DNA of 64,000 nt. Source: CAIJXB01 sp964439595 (GTDB taxonomy: Bacteria > Chlamydiota > Chlamydiia > Chlamydiales > Rhabdochlamydiaceae). The position numbers and the translations under genes were made by a program. Positions 34,270 through 41,884 of the stretch are shown here, piece by piece; within the stretch, counting starts at the first letter, position 1, and each line of letters begins with the position of its first letter. Location: NCBI GenBank assembly GCA_964439595.1, contig CAYTOK010000010.1, forward strand, positions 23,544-87,543. Reading direction: 5' to 3'. The notes beneath the pieces were generated by a model that saw nothing but the letters and a program-made list of their open reading frames with translations, made no database searches and was not told the origin of the DNA.

Positions 34270-34866
34270 ATGGAAATAAAAGATTTTTTTGAATTCGGCG
34301 CTAAATTTAACTCTTCGATATTACAGGCTGGACCTGTTGGATTAAAAAAAGATAAAAATGGCATAAATGGCCATATAAATCTAATTAAAGGAAATTATGG
34401 CGAAATTGATTTTCCTGTCATATTTAAACAAGATTATGGGAAAAAACTAGCTGATATATTAGGCGCGGGGCATGCTAGCCTGTACTTAGTTTCTGATAGA
34501 ATGAAAACTATTCTAGAAGATCATCAAATAACCGGATGGAAAACATTTCCTATTAAGCTTTATGATAAGAAAAAAAATGAAATCTTAGGCTATCACGGGT
34601 TTTCTGTTACGGGTCGCTGTGGCCCTATTCATGATGAATTGGCAGAAATCGTTGACAGACAAAGCGTTCCTAATGGGCCTATCTATCAGGTCTATAAAGG
34701 AGTCTATGTCGGACTAGATAAATGGGATGGGGCAGATTTCTTCATTCCCGATGAAACTACATTTTTCATAGTCACAAAAAAATTAAAAACACTATTAGAA
34801 GATAATAAAATCACAAATTTAGAATTTAACAACTTAATGGAAATAGAGATAGATGTTTGTGATTAA
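34270..34866 (+). CDS. Immunity protein paralogue 3 (Imm11/DUF1629-like)
   Basis: 198 aa when started at the ATG at 34270, which aligns with the MEIKDFF start of its paralogues and has AAAGGA about 7 nt upstream; an ATG at 34264 is too close to that site. Nearly the same as paralogue 2 over the central region (GRCGPIHDELAEIVDRQ). Its 3' end overlaps the start of toxin tip 3 by 14 nt, implying that both would be translated together. Likely cognate to tip 3. Confidence 0.8.
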   Translation: MEIKDFFEFGAKFNSSILQAGPVGLKKDKNGINGHINLIKGNYGEIDFPVIFKQDYGKKLADILGAGHASLYLVSDRMKTILEDHQITGWKTFPIKLYDKKKNEILGYHGFSVTGRCGPIHDELAEIVDRQSVPNGPIYQVYKGVYVGLDKWDGADFFIPDETTFFIVTKKLKTLLEDNKITNLEFNNLMEIEIDVCD

Positions 34867-35122
34867 AACGCAGAATAGTCAACGACATGCCCACCATGTT
34901 TTTCCTCAGGGTCACCAAAAATATTTTCTTGAAGCCGGTATTAACATTCATGACCCTAAGTATTTATCTTGGAGGAGTGCATCCCCCCATCTAAAAAATG
35001 CTAAGAGTTATAATGCTAAATGGCTGGAATTTAGAGAAGTTTATCCAAATGCTCCAGCAGATCAAATCTTACAAAGGGGAAAAGAAATAATGTCTGAATG
35101 TGGTGTGCCAATTAATTTTTAA
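34853..35122 (+). CDS. Displaced, apparently intact AHH toxin tip 3
   Basis: 89 aa, covering only the nuclease core: KTQNSQRHAHHVFPQG, then YFLEAGINIHDPKYLSW, SPHLKNAKSYN and the terminal MSECGVPINF. The AHH motif and flanking residues are intact, and one Trp of the SWW pair is Arg. It lacks the Rhs shell, signal peptide and pre-toxin part, so it cannot be delivered on its own. It overlaps immunity gene 3 by 14 nt. It may be silent, a toxin that stays in the producing cell, or a donor for recombination into the rhs 3' end, with which it shares high DNA similarity. Confidence 0.75.
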   Translation: MFVIKTQNSQRHAHHVFPQGHQKYFLEAGINIHDPKYLSWRSASPHLKNAKSYNAKWLEFREVYPNAPADQILQRGKEIMSECGVPINF

Positions 35123-35136
35123 CAAAGGAAATAAAA

Positions 35137-35742
35137 GTGGAAGTGAAAGATTTTTTTGATTTTAGCAGTAAATTGCTTTCGTCTACATTTCAGGCTGGTC
35201 CTATTGAGTTAAAAAAAGATGAAAATGGAATAGATGATGAATATAATTTAATTAAAGGAATATATAATGGCATTAATTTTCCTGTCATTTTTAAACAAGA
35301 TAGTGGAAAGAAATTAACAGATGTACTTGATACAGGATGGTCTCCTCTTTATTTAATTTCTGATAGAATGAAAAGTATCTTAGAAGATTGTCAAATAACC
35401 GGATGGAAAATGTTTCCTATTAAGCTTTATAATAAGAAAAAAAATGAAATCTTAGGCTATCACGGGTTTTCTATTACAGGTCGCTGAGGCCCTATTGATT
35501 ATCAAAAAGCAGAAATTGTTGACAGACAAAGCGTTCCTAACGGGCCTATATATCAAGTCTATAAAGGGTTGTATGTAGGGCTAGACAAGTGGGATGGGAC
35601 TGATTTCTTTATTCCAGATAAGAAATTATTCATCATAGTTACTAAAAAACTAAAAACACTGTTAACAGACAATAAAATAACAAATTTAGAGTTTAAAAAC
35701 TTAATGAAGGTAGAGATCAACGTTCGAAATGTATTTAAGTAA
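35137..35742 (+). pseudogene. Immunity paralogue 4, interrupted by a TGA stop
   Basis: A full-length immunity unit of about 200 codons that starts with GTG where the others have ATG. The frame is clean except for one TGA at 35485-35487, replacing the Cys codon TGT of the conserved GRCGPI motif; beyond it the frame continues to the usual C-terminus (NLMKVEINVRN) and a TAA at 35740-35742. A single-base nonsense change, so it is either recently broken or occasionally read through. The upstream 116-residue fragment may still be made. Confidence 0.85.
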
Positions 35743-35753
35743 GAAGATTATTT

Positions 35754-35807
35754 ATGCAAGAAGGCAGACGAATTATGTCTGAATATGGGATGTCAGTTAA
35801 CTTTTAA
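35754..35807 (+). pseudogene. Remnant of toxin tip 4 (last 17 codons)
   Basis: Only the C-terminal end of the AHH tip survives: MQEGRRIMSEYGMSVNF followed by TAA, aligned with LKEGRRLMSEHGITINF at the end of the rhs protein. The nuclease motif is deleted. It marks a fourth toxin unit in the array. Confidence 0.8.
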
Positions 35808-35808
35808 T

Positions 35809-35877
35809 ATGGAAATAAAAGATTTTTTTAGAATAGCATTTATTTCTTCTGTATTGCAGGCTAGCGCAAATAGATAG
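35809..35877 (+). pseudogene. Remnant of immunity paralogue 5 (first 22 codons)
   Basis: Starts one base after the tip 4 remnant with the same MEIKDFF opening, followed by a stretch that still resembles SSSILQAG of the paralogues (here SSVLQAS), then TAG. Beyond this the homology ends, so it marks the right-hand border of the array, 251 nt before yajC. Confidence 0.75.
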
Positions 35878-36128
35878 GTGTGTTTTGCAGAGGAGTCCAT
35901 CTTATTAATTTGTTAAAATAAAAAATCGTCATTCTAGTAGTGAAAAACAACAAAAATCTAAGTTTTTGGAGTTTTTCCATCGAAGGTCACCCGTCACCTA
36001 TAAATGCAGTTGAAGCCTGGGGGTGTAAAAGTTGGTTTTAGGAAATACCTTGATTTAGTTAGGAAATGCGGATATTATCTGGGTCATCTTTTAACAACAA
36101 GGAGCGGCGCAAAAGGCGTTGATGTAAT

Positions 36129-36503
36129 ATGAAAAAATATATTTGTACATTTTTAGGGTTTTCTTCTTTATTTTCTTTGCAAGCCTTTGCAGATGATGCT
36201 ACAGCTGCAAAGCAAGGTATGCCTCAAACATTAGTGATTATGGGTATGGCTGCTGTTTTCTTTTATTTTATTTTGTGGAGACCGGAACAAAAAAGAAGAA
36301 AGCAAGCTGAAGCGCAAAGATCCTCTATGAAAATAGGAGATAAAATTACTGCTATGGGAATTATTGGTACGTTATCTGCTATTCAAGAGAAGACAATTAT
36401 TTTAAAAATGGTTGACGGTTCTAAAATTGAAATGCTTAAAACTTGTATTACTGACGTACAAGATTCTAGCCCAGAAGTAAAAGTTGAAGACAGCTCTTCT
36501 TAA
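36129..36503 (+). CDS. yajC: Preprotein translocase accessory subunit YajC
   Basis: 124 aa inner-membrane protein associated with SecDF. An N-terminal cleavable-looking signal (to about residue 21, LQAFA) is followed by the YajC anchor (VIMGMAAVFFYFILWRPEQKRRK) and the soluble domain with SSMKIGDKITAMGIIGTL. The RPEQKR motif directly after the membrane helix is diagnostic. It is followed immediately by a strong terminator. From memory yajC lies beside the rlmD/hctA genes in C. trachomatis (CT741-CT743), so the whole 18-36 kb stretch between them here looks inserted. Confidence 0.93.
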   Translation: MKKYICTFLGFSSLFSLQAFADDATAAKQGMPQTLVIMGMAAVFFYFILWRPEQKRRKQAEAQRSSMKIGDKITAMGIIGTLSAIQEKTIILKMVDGSKIEMLKTCITDVQDSSPEVKVEDSSS

Positions 36504-36507
36504 ATAA

Positions 36508-36537
36508 AAAAAGCCCCTAAGTTCTTTAGGGGCTTTT
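36508..36537 (+). terminator. Rho-independent terminator between yajC and htpG
   Basis: An uninterrupted stem AAGCCCCTAA/TTAGGGGCTT with a short loop, A-run on the left and T-run on the right. It can serve both yajC (plus) and the convergent htpG (minus). Confidence 0.85.
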
Positions 36538-36543
36538 GCTTGG

Positions 36544-38364
36544 TTATTTCACTAGTTTTTCTAATACTCTATTAGATCGTAAAACAAATTCCGATAGCTT
36601 AGATGGATCGAGCTCTCTTTGAGAAAGAAGAGAGAGTTCATAAAGCTGTGTAATAAGATCTTTTGCTAGATCAGGATCTTTTGCATTGAGCTCTGGTAAA
36701 GAATTTATTAGCTTGCTATTTGTATTGACGACGAATTTTTTCTTGTCAAATAGAGCGGACGGCATTGTCTGCTTAGATAGAGCCATATATTCTTTCATAC
36801 GGCGCATATCTTCTCCAACCACAATAAAGCCGGGAAGAGTATCGGAAGCTAGGCTTTTAGCTTCTACTTCTACATTGTCGCTTGCTAGTTTTTCCTGAAA
36901 TAGTTCAGATAGCTTTGTAGCGTCTGTTTTGCCGTCGGCATCTACAGTAGAGCTGTCTTTAGACGTATCTAAAATGGAAGCATCGATATCTCCATCGATT
37001 CGTTGGAATTGCACTCCTGATTTTTTACGCTCTAGAGCGCTCATTAAAGTGGTATCTAAAGGAGAACTTATATAGAGCACTTCAATACCTTTTTCTTTGT
37101 AAAGATCAAGGAAGGGGGAAGTGTGCTTGTCATCCATTGTATAGAATATTTTGTTTTTAAGAGTTTCTCCGTTTCTTGCTATATACTCATCAATTGTAGT
37201 CCATTCATCTTTTGTGTTTTTCCAGATCAAGCATTCTTCGGCTTTTTCATGAAATTTCTCATCCTGAATCATCCCCAGTTTGACAATAAATTCAATATCA
37301 GACCAGATTTTAATAAATCCTTCTTTATCAGATTGATAAAAAGAGCTTAATTTGTCAGCGACTTTTTTAGCAATGTGTGTAGAAAGTTGTCTGACAGTTT
37401 TATCCATCTGAAGATAGCTTCTAGATACATTTAGTGGGATATCAGGACTGTCTATAGCGCCTTTTAAAGCTGTTAAATAGTCAGGAATAAGGTCTTTACA
37501 GTTATCTGATACAAATACTCTGTTGCAAAATAGTTTTATCCTGCTATCTTCCCATTCGAATTTTTTTTGTACTTTAGGAAAGTATAGGATCCCTTTAAGG
37601 TTAAAAGGGTAGTCCACGTTTAAATGAATCCAAAAAATAGGATCTTGATCCATGGGGTATAGGGCGCGGTAAAATTGCAAGTATTCCTCTTCTGTACAGG
37701 AACTTGCAGGCTTGAGCCAAAGAGGATCCTTACTATTTATATGGGTGCCATTTAAGAAAATAGGAAAAGGAAGAAAGGAACAGTATTGTTGTAGGATTTC
37801 ACGAATTTTAGACTCTTCTAAGAACTCTTCACTGGCCTCATCAATATCGAGAATAATATCAGTTCCTCTATTTTCACGCTCTCCCTTATCTATATTGTAT
37901 TCTGTGCCACCGTCACAGGACCAGGAGACAGCTTCGGAGCCTGATCTATAAGAGAGGGTGTTTAAGGATACTTTTTGAGAGACCATATAAGCAGAGTAAA
38001 AACCGAGACCAAAGTGACCTATTATCTGATCTTTTTCATTTTCTGATTTGTACTTATTTAAAAAGTCTTCTGCTCCAGAAAAAGCAATTTGTGCAATATA
38101 TTTTTCTACTTCTTCTGCATTCATTCCAATGCCGGTATCTGAGAAGATGAGTTGTTTTTTTTCTTTATCTATGCGGACTTCGATTTTTAAATCTTCATCA
38201 AGGACTTCCATTTCTCCTTGATCTCGAAGTACGCGGCATTTGCCTAGAGCGTCGCAGGCATTAGAAACAAGTTCTCGAATAAAGATATCTTTTTCTGAGT
38301 AAAGCCATTTTTTTATAATAGGTAGAATGTTTTCTGTGTGAACTTTAAGTTGAGCTTTTGCCAT
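36544..38364 (-). CDS. htpG: Chaperone protein HtpG (Hsp90)
   Basis: Cytosolic ATP-dependent Hsp90-family chaperone. 606 aa from MAKAQLKVHTE, chosen because AAGGAAAG lies 6-7 nt upstream; a further 23 in-frame residues 5' are unlikely. N-terminal GHKL ATPase motifs: ELVSNACDALGK, DTGIGMNAEEV, GHFGLGFYSAYMV and GTDIILDI. The middle domain includes SRSYLQMDKTVRQL, with the Hsp90 catalytic-loop Arg region, followed by the C-terminal dimerisation part. A near-consensus promoter lies upstream. Shares the terminator with yajC. Confidence 0.96.
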   Translation of the reverse strand: MAKAQLKVHTENILPIIKKWLYSEKDIFIRELVSNACDALGKCRVLRDQGEMEVLDEDLKIEVRIDKEKKQLIFSDTGIGMNAEEVEKYIAQIAFSGAEDFLNKYKSENEKDQIIGHFGLGFYSAYMVSQKVSLNTLSYRSGSEAVSWSCDGGTEYNIDKGERENRGTDIILDIDEASEEFLEESKIREILQQYCSFLPFPIFLNGTHINSKDPLWLKPASSCTEEEYLQFYRALYPMDQDPIFWIHLNVDYPFNLKGILYFPKVQKKFEWEDSRIKLFCNRVFVSDNCKDLIPDYLTALKGAIDSPDIPLNVSRSYLQMDKTVRQLSTHIAKKVADKLSSFYQSDKEGFIKIWSDIEFIVKLGMIQDEKFHEKAEECLIWKNTKDEWTTIDEYIARNGETLKNKIFYTMDDKHTSPFLDLYKEKGIEVLYISSPLDTTLMSALERKKSGVQFQRIDGDIDASILDTSKDSSTVDADGKTDATKLSELFQEKLASDNVEVEAKSLASDTLPGFIVVGEDMRRMKEYMALSKQTMPSALFDKKKFVVNTNSKLINSLPELNAKDPDLAKDLITQLYELSLLSQRELDPSKLSEFVLRSNRVLEKLVK

Positions 38365-38690
38365 AAAACTTTCCTTGGTTAAATTTAATAAATTGAACAA
38401 GCACAGAATACCTCTGTTTTTTTTATGTGTCAATAGGTGATTTTATTGTTTTAATAGTCTTCTGAGGGTAATTTTTTATTAACTATTTTAGTTAAATAAG
38501 AGGCAGGGTCATCTATAGTAATTTTTAATTAACAAGTTGTTTTGAATAGCAATTTCTTTACAAAGAGTGGAAGAGATGGTTAGGTATATAGACAAAAGAG
38601 AAGTTTTCCTGTGGTATGTAAAGCTTTAGCTGCTTTTAGCTAAAGCGTTGGCTGTCTTATTGATTTCTTTTGTCGGATTTTTGTATTTCT
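38365..38690. other. Intergenic region between htpG and an Inc-like gene
   Basis: 326 nt. It contains the htpG promoter and, at 38623-38646, a 9 bp stem (GCTTTAGCT/AGCTAAAGC) with a 6 nt loop that could be the terminator of the Inc-like gene, though the minus-strand T-run is only three bases. Nothing else stood out. Confidence 0.45.
38405..38433 (-). promoter_or_regulatory. Near-consensus sigma-66/70 promoter of htpG
   Basis: On the minus strand: TTGACA, 17 nt spacer, TATTCT. The -35 box is a perfect match and the -10 box matches four of six. The predicted start gives a leader of about 35 nt before the htpG ATG. No heat-shock operator was seen nearby. Confidence 0.65.
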
Positions 38691-39317
38691 CTAAATTTCT
38701 CTGTTAGAATTTAGTTGTTGAATAAAATGCATAGTTAGTTTGTCTGCAGGTTTTTCTGGGGTCTTTGACAAGTCTATAAGCTGATTTAAAAAGAGCTTGT
38801 TGTTTATAAGTAGCTGTGTGATTTTAGGCTCTAGAGCGTCTATGGAAGCTTCCTCTTTTGCTAAGGATTTCTTTGCGAAATATTTGGCGGCAATTCCGAC
38901 TACTGCGCCAGCAGTTAGGCAGAGACTTATAGCTAATAAAGATCCGCTGAGAGCTCCTCCCGTTAGGAGAGTTAACTTTACCACTAGGTCGATTCGCAGC
39001 GCGGTGAATATGAATGAACAACCAATCACAGCTGCTCCTACAAGTAGGGGAACGTCTGCAGAAAATTCTTTTATTTCCTTTAAACCTGCTATTTTTTGCG
39101 TGAAATCTGTAATCGTGCTTGTTAGTTCACTAGGGCTCTGCTGAGGGTATTTTTCACATAGGTTTTTTATTGTACTTAACTCATGAATTTTAGCTCTAAG
39201 GTTTAGGTCTATTGTAGGAGGGGATTCAGATCCTGAGAGGAGGTCTGCTTCTTTAAATGACCAAACAAAATCGGTTGGGATTGAATCGGATAACCATGAT
39301 GTGCCGAACCCTGACAT
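38691..39317 (-). CDS. Candidate inclusion membrane protein (Inc-like bilobed hydrophobic domain)
   Basis: 208 aa, not similar to a named family. The centre (about residues 88-150) is a long bilobed hydrophobic region, VPLLVGAAVIGCSFIF then LLTGGALSGSLLAISLCLTAGAVVGI, flanked by charged helical domains. This is the hallmark of chlamydial Inc proteins, which are type III-secreted into the inclusion membrane. The N-terminus has no Sec signal (MSGFGTSWLSDSIPT), which suits type III export. AGAGGTG lies before the ATG. The Inc label is inference from topology. Confidence 0.55.
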   Translation of the reverse strand: MSGFGTSWLSDSIPTDFVWSFKEADLLSGSESPPTIDLNLRAKIHELSTIKNLCEKYPQQSPSELTSTITDFTQKIAGLKEIKEFSADVPLLVGAAVIGCSFIFTALRIDLVVKLTLLTGGALSGSLLAISLCLTAGAVVGIAAKYFAKKSLAKEEASIDALEPKITQLLINNKLFLNQLIDLSKTPEKPADKLTMHFIQQLNSNREI

Positions 39318-39513
39318 ATTACACCTCTTTTTATTGTTAATAATAATTTGTAATCAGTATGATTATTTAATTAATTCGCATTAATTTCAATTCATTTATT
39401 AATTATATGTAAAGACGGATTGCGTGGATTTTGTGCAAGTTATTGGTTATTAGACAGTTGGATGTTTAGTGGTTTTTTTAAGTTTTATGGGTTTTTGAAG
39501 CCGCCATGTTAGA

Positions 39514-40461
39514 TTATAGCTCGTCCCAAGATAATGATAAAACTTTTTTTATATCGGAGCTTTTTGTTTGAAGCATTAACAACCTATCTAAGCCAACAGC
39601 TACGCCGCAGCAGGGAGGGATTCCTTGAGAGAGGGCTTCAAGAAACTTTTCATCTATTGGTAAGGGGAATTTGCCGGCAAGGTGTCGCTTTTGAGAGGCT
39701 TCAAGCAGTCTTTGTTTTTGCTGGGTTGCATCTATTAGCTCTAAATACCCATTGGCTAGCTCTATTCCTTGGTGGTAAATTTCAAAACGTTTAGCTACAA
39801 GCTCCCCTTCTTTTAGCTCTGTTTGCGCAAGGGCTGCTTGTGATGCCGGATAATCTAGGAGTATTAATAGCCCATCTTTCCCTAGGTTTGGCTCTACAAG
39901 GCATCCCATAAGAAGATGTAAGAGGTCTTCTTTATCCCAGGAGGCTCCTGTGGATATTTCTATGTTCTCCCTTTGAATTCGTTTTATGAGGTCTTCTTTA
40001 GAAGCTTTTAGATAATTTAGGCCGGTATACATGAAAAAAGCCTCTTTATAGGATAAAAGAGTGTGAGGTATGTCTCCTAAAAAAAGCTTTATGAAGGATG
40101 CTGTTTCTTCTATAAATGTAGGGAAGGACATGTTTATGCGGTACCATTCCACCATCGTAAATTCGGGGTTGTGACGGGGACTTAGCTCTCCTTGTCTAAA
40201 AACGTGGCTCATTTGAAAGATATCACCAGATCCAAGGGCGAGGAGTCTTTTCATGGCGTATTCGGGCGAAGAATGTAGGTAACCTAGGTTCTGGGTATCT
40301 AATTGAACGGCTAGAATGTCGATGTGCTCATCGATGGGCGCTGTTTTACTAAGCAGGGGGGTGTCTACTTCTAAGACGGATCTTTCTAAAAAAAAAGAGC
40401 GCACTTTTTGAAAAGCTAGAGCGCGCTCTCTTAATAAGAAAATCTTAGAGTCTGGAGACAT
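39514..40461 (-). CDS. epmA: EF-P beta-lysine ligase EpmA
   Basis: Class II lysyl-tRNA-synthetase paralogue that ligates (R)-beta-lysine to EF-P rather than charging tRNA. 315 aa, without the N-terminal anticodon-binding domain of LysRS, which is what distinguishes EpmA. Motif 2 region SSPEYAMKRLLALGSGDIF then HVFRQGELSPRHNPEFTMVEW; motif 3 GVAVGLDRLLML. Its start overlaps the efp 3' end by 17 nt on the same strand, so enzyme and substrate are translated from one message. EpmC lies elsewhere in the window; EpmB was not found here. Confidence 0.95.
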   Translation of the reverse strand: MSPDSKIFLLRERALAFQKVRSFFLERSVLEVDTPLLSKTAPIDEHIDILAVQLDTQNLGYLHSSPEYAMKRLLALGSGDIFQMSHVFRQGELSPRHNPEFTMVEWYRINMSFPTFIEETASFIKLFLGDIPHTLLSYKEAFFMYTGLNYLKASKEDLIKRIQRENIEISTGASWDKEDLLHLLMGCLVEPNLGKDGLLILLDYPASQAALAQTELKEGELVAKRFEIYHQGIELANGYLELIDATQQKQRLLEASQKRHLAGKFPLPIDEKFLEALSQGIPPCCGVAVGLDRLLMLQTKSSDIKKVLSLSWDEL

Positions 40462-41011
40462 ATTCTCCGGTTCTCGTGTCTACTTTAATTTTCGTGCCTT
40501 CTTCAATAAAAATAGGCACCTGAATTTTAGCTCCGGTATTTGTCGTTGCCTGTTTCAAAACACGTCCAGAGGTGTCTCCTCGGATGCCTGGAGCCGTTTC
40601 TACGATGGTCATCTCTAAGAAAGTAGGAGGTTGCACGTCTATAGGCTGTCCTTTATAGAACACGATGTTGTATAATAATTCTTCTAAAAGCCACTGCTCT
40701 GTTTCTTGTAAAGAGCTTAAAGGCACGGATACTTGTTCAAAGGTATTATCGTCCATAAAGATGCAGTTATCAGCTTCTTTATATAGCATACGCATTTTCA
40801 TTTCTTCTACGTCAGCTAGGTCTAGTTTTTCTCCGGATTTAAAGGTTTTTTCTACAACCCGATTTGTGAGGAGATGTTTTAATTTAACGCGGTTAAAAGG
40901 TTGTCCTTTACCGGGTTTTACAAATTCATTACTTACCATAGTGTAGGGTTCTCCCTCTACTTCTACTTTAAGGCCTGCTCTAAATTCATTGCTATTAACT
41001 TGTTGTGCCAT
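40445..41011 (-). CDS. efp: Elongation factor P
   Basis: tRNA-mimic translation factor that rescues ribosomes stalled at polyproline. 188 aa with the three OB-type domains: KOW-like N-terminal domain, central domain and C-terminal domain ending AKIQVPIFIEEGTKIKVDTRTGEYVSRL-type sequence. The tip loop is KPGKGQPF with Lys35, the lysine modified by EpmA; Arg-type EF-Ps have R there. Operon order is Inc-like gene, efp, epmA. Chlamydiae often carry two EF-P genes (CT122 and CT752 in C. trachomatis, from memory), so a second copy may exist elsewhere. Confidence 0.97.
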   Translation of the reverse strand: MAQQVNSNEFRAGLKVEVEGEPYTMVSNEFVKPGKGQPFNRVKLKHLLTNRVVEKTFKSGEKLDLADVEEMKMRMLYKEADNCIFMDDNTFEQVSVPLSSLQETEQWLLEELLYNIVFYKGQPIDVQPPTFLEMTIVETAPGIRGDTSGRVLKQATTNTGAKIQVPIFIEEGTKIKVDTRTGEYVSRL

Positions 41012-41040
41012 AGAATATCCTAAGATGTATTAAAAAGTGA

Positions 41041-41733
41041 TCAGACATATTCTAAATCAGAGCTTGATTGTGGACAATCATTTTCTGGATCTTTGCGGGT
41101 GTTTTTGTGGATCTCCTTTGTAAGGGAGAGTATCTGGGCGCTTTGCTTTATGAGGGTGGCAAGAGCTTCGGAAGAGCCAGTACTGAGGGCAAGCAGCTCT
41201 ACAAGTTTTGCTGTCAGCGCAGTGGGGTCTAGGTCGTCAAAATATTTTCTAAAAAGTGCTTTAGTTTCTTCTTCATCTGCGTGAAAAGAATTTATTATAC
41301 AGTTTTGCAGGTCGATAAGATCGATTTTTAGCCTAGTGAAATTAAGAGAAGTCTGGGCTTCAAATTCTGTTCTTTCGGCAATGGCTTTAGTGAGATAGTC
41401 TACTGAGCATTGTAAACGATCAAGTTCCTTGCGCATATCTGCTCTTTGGTTTTCTGCTCTTGTGTGTAAGCATTTAGCGGTGAAAAATAAAAGGGTGGTG
41501 ATAGCAAAAAGAGGACTAGTGAAAGTCCCTCTGAAAACAAGGGAGCATAGTAGGCCTATTAAAGATAACGTAATTCCGGAGGAGTATATATGAGAAGAAA
41601 GATCAAGAGACTCACAACAGGATTGTAAGAAGTTCATACATCTTGCAAAAAGAGCATAGAGGTTAGTGCCGGAACTGGTGGCATTTCGGAAGTAAGAGGA
41701 AGACGGTAACGAAGTGGACGGGAAAAATAGCAT
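41041..41733 (-). CDS. Candidate Inc-like membrane protein upstream of efp
   Basis: 230 aa, not recognised by family. A single bilobed hydrophobic segment at about residues 53-86, ITLSLIGLLCSLV, a short turn (FRGTFTS), then PLFAITTLLFFTA, is followed by a long charged coiled-coil (about 90-160) and a soluble C-terminus. Two closely spaced helices with both ends cytosolic fits Inc proteins. The start is uncertain; no strong Shine-Dalgarno precedes the first ATG. It ends 29 nt before efp on the same strand, so co-transcription with efp-epmA is likely. Confidence 0.5.
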   Translation of the reverse strand: MLFFPSTSLPSSSYFRNATSSGTNLYALFARCMNFLQSCCESLDLSSHIYSSGITLSLIGLLCSLVFRGTFTSPLFAITTLLFFTAKCLHTRAENQRADMRKELDRLQCSVDYLTKAIAERTEFEAQTSLNFTRLKIDLIDLQNCIINSFHADEEETKALFRKYFDDLDPTALTAKLVELLALSTGSSEALATLIKQSAQILSLTKEIHKNTRKDPENDCPQSSSDLEYV

Positions 41734-41884
41734 AAAGGTCCGAAGTTTTTATTCTGAATAAGATAGAAAAATACTTGTTTTTTATAAAGAAGTTTGTGGT
41801 GTATATGTAAAAAAAAGGAAGGATGCGGTTTATCTGCCACGTAGCAGAGACTTATTGGTTGCTTACATGAGGATTGATAGTACG

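Larger units (their letters stand above)
32470..35877 (+). repeat. Tandem array of toxin-tip/immunity cassettes
   Basis: The AHH tip at the end of rhs is followed by five related immunity units (two complete with no tip between, one complete, one with a stop, one fragment) and three related tip fragments, in the order tip1-imm1-imm2-tip2-imm3-tip3-imm4-tip4-imm5. Each unit opens with the same ATGGAAATAAAAGATTTTTT-like start and each tip ends in a conserved xxINF stop. This is the arrangement expected when successive tips are displaced downstream by recombination at the rhs 3' end. Decay increases with distance from rhs. Confidence 0.88.

Noticed and set aside
35485..35487. TGA in immunity gene 4 read as selenocysteine
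   Set aside because: The residue aligned is an ordinary Cys in paralogues, no SECIS-like hairpin was seen, and neighbouring units are decaying.
32470..35877. The tandem array as a CRISPR or minisatellite
   Set aside because: The repeats are whole coding units of about 600 and 270 bp, not short repeats with unique spacers.
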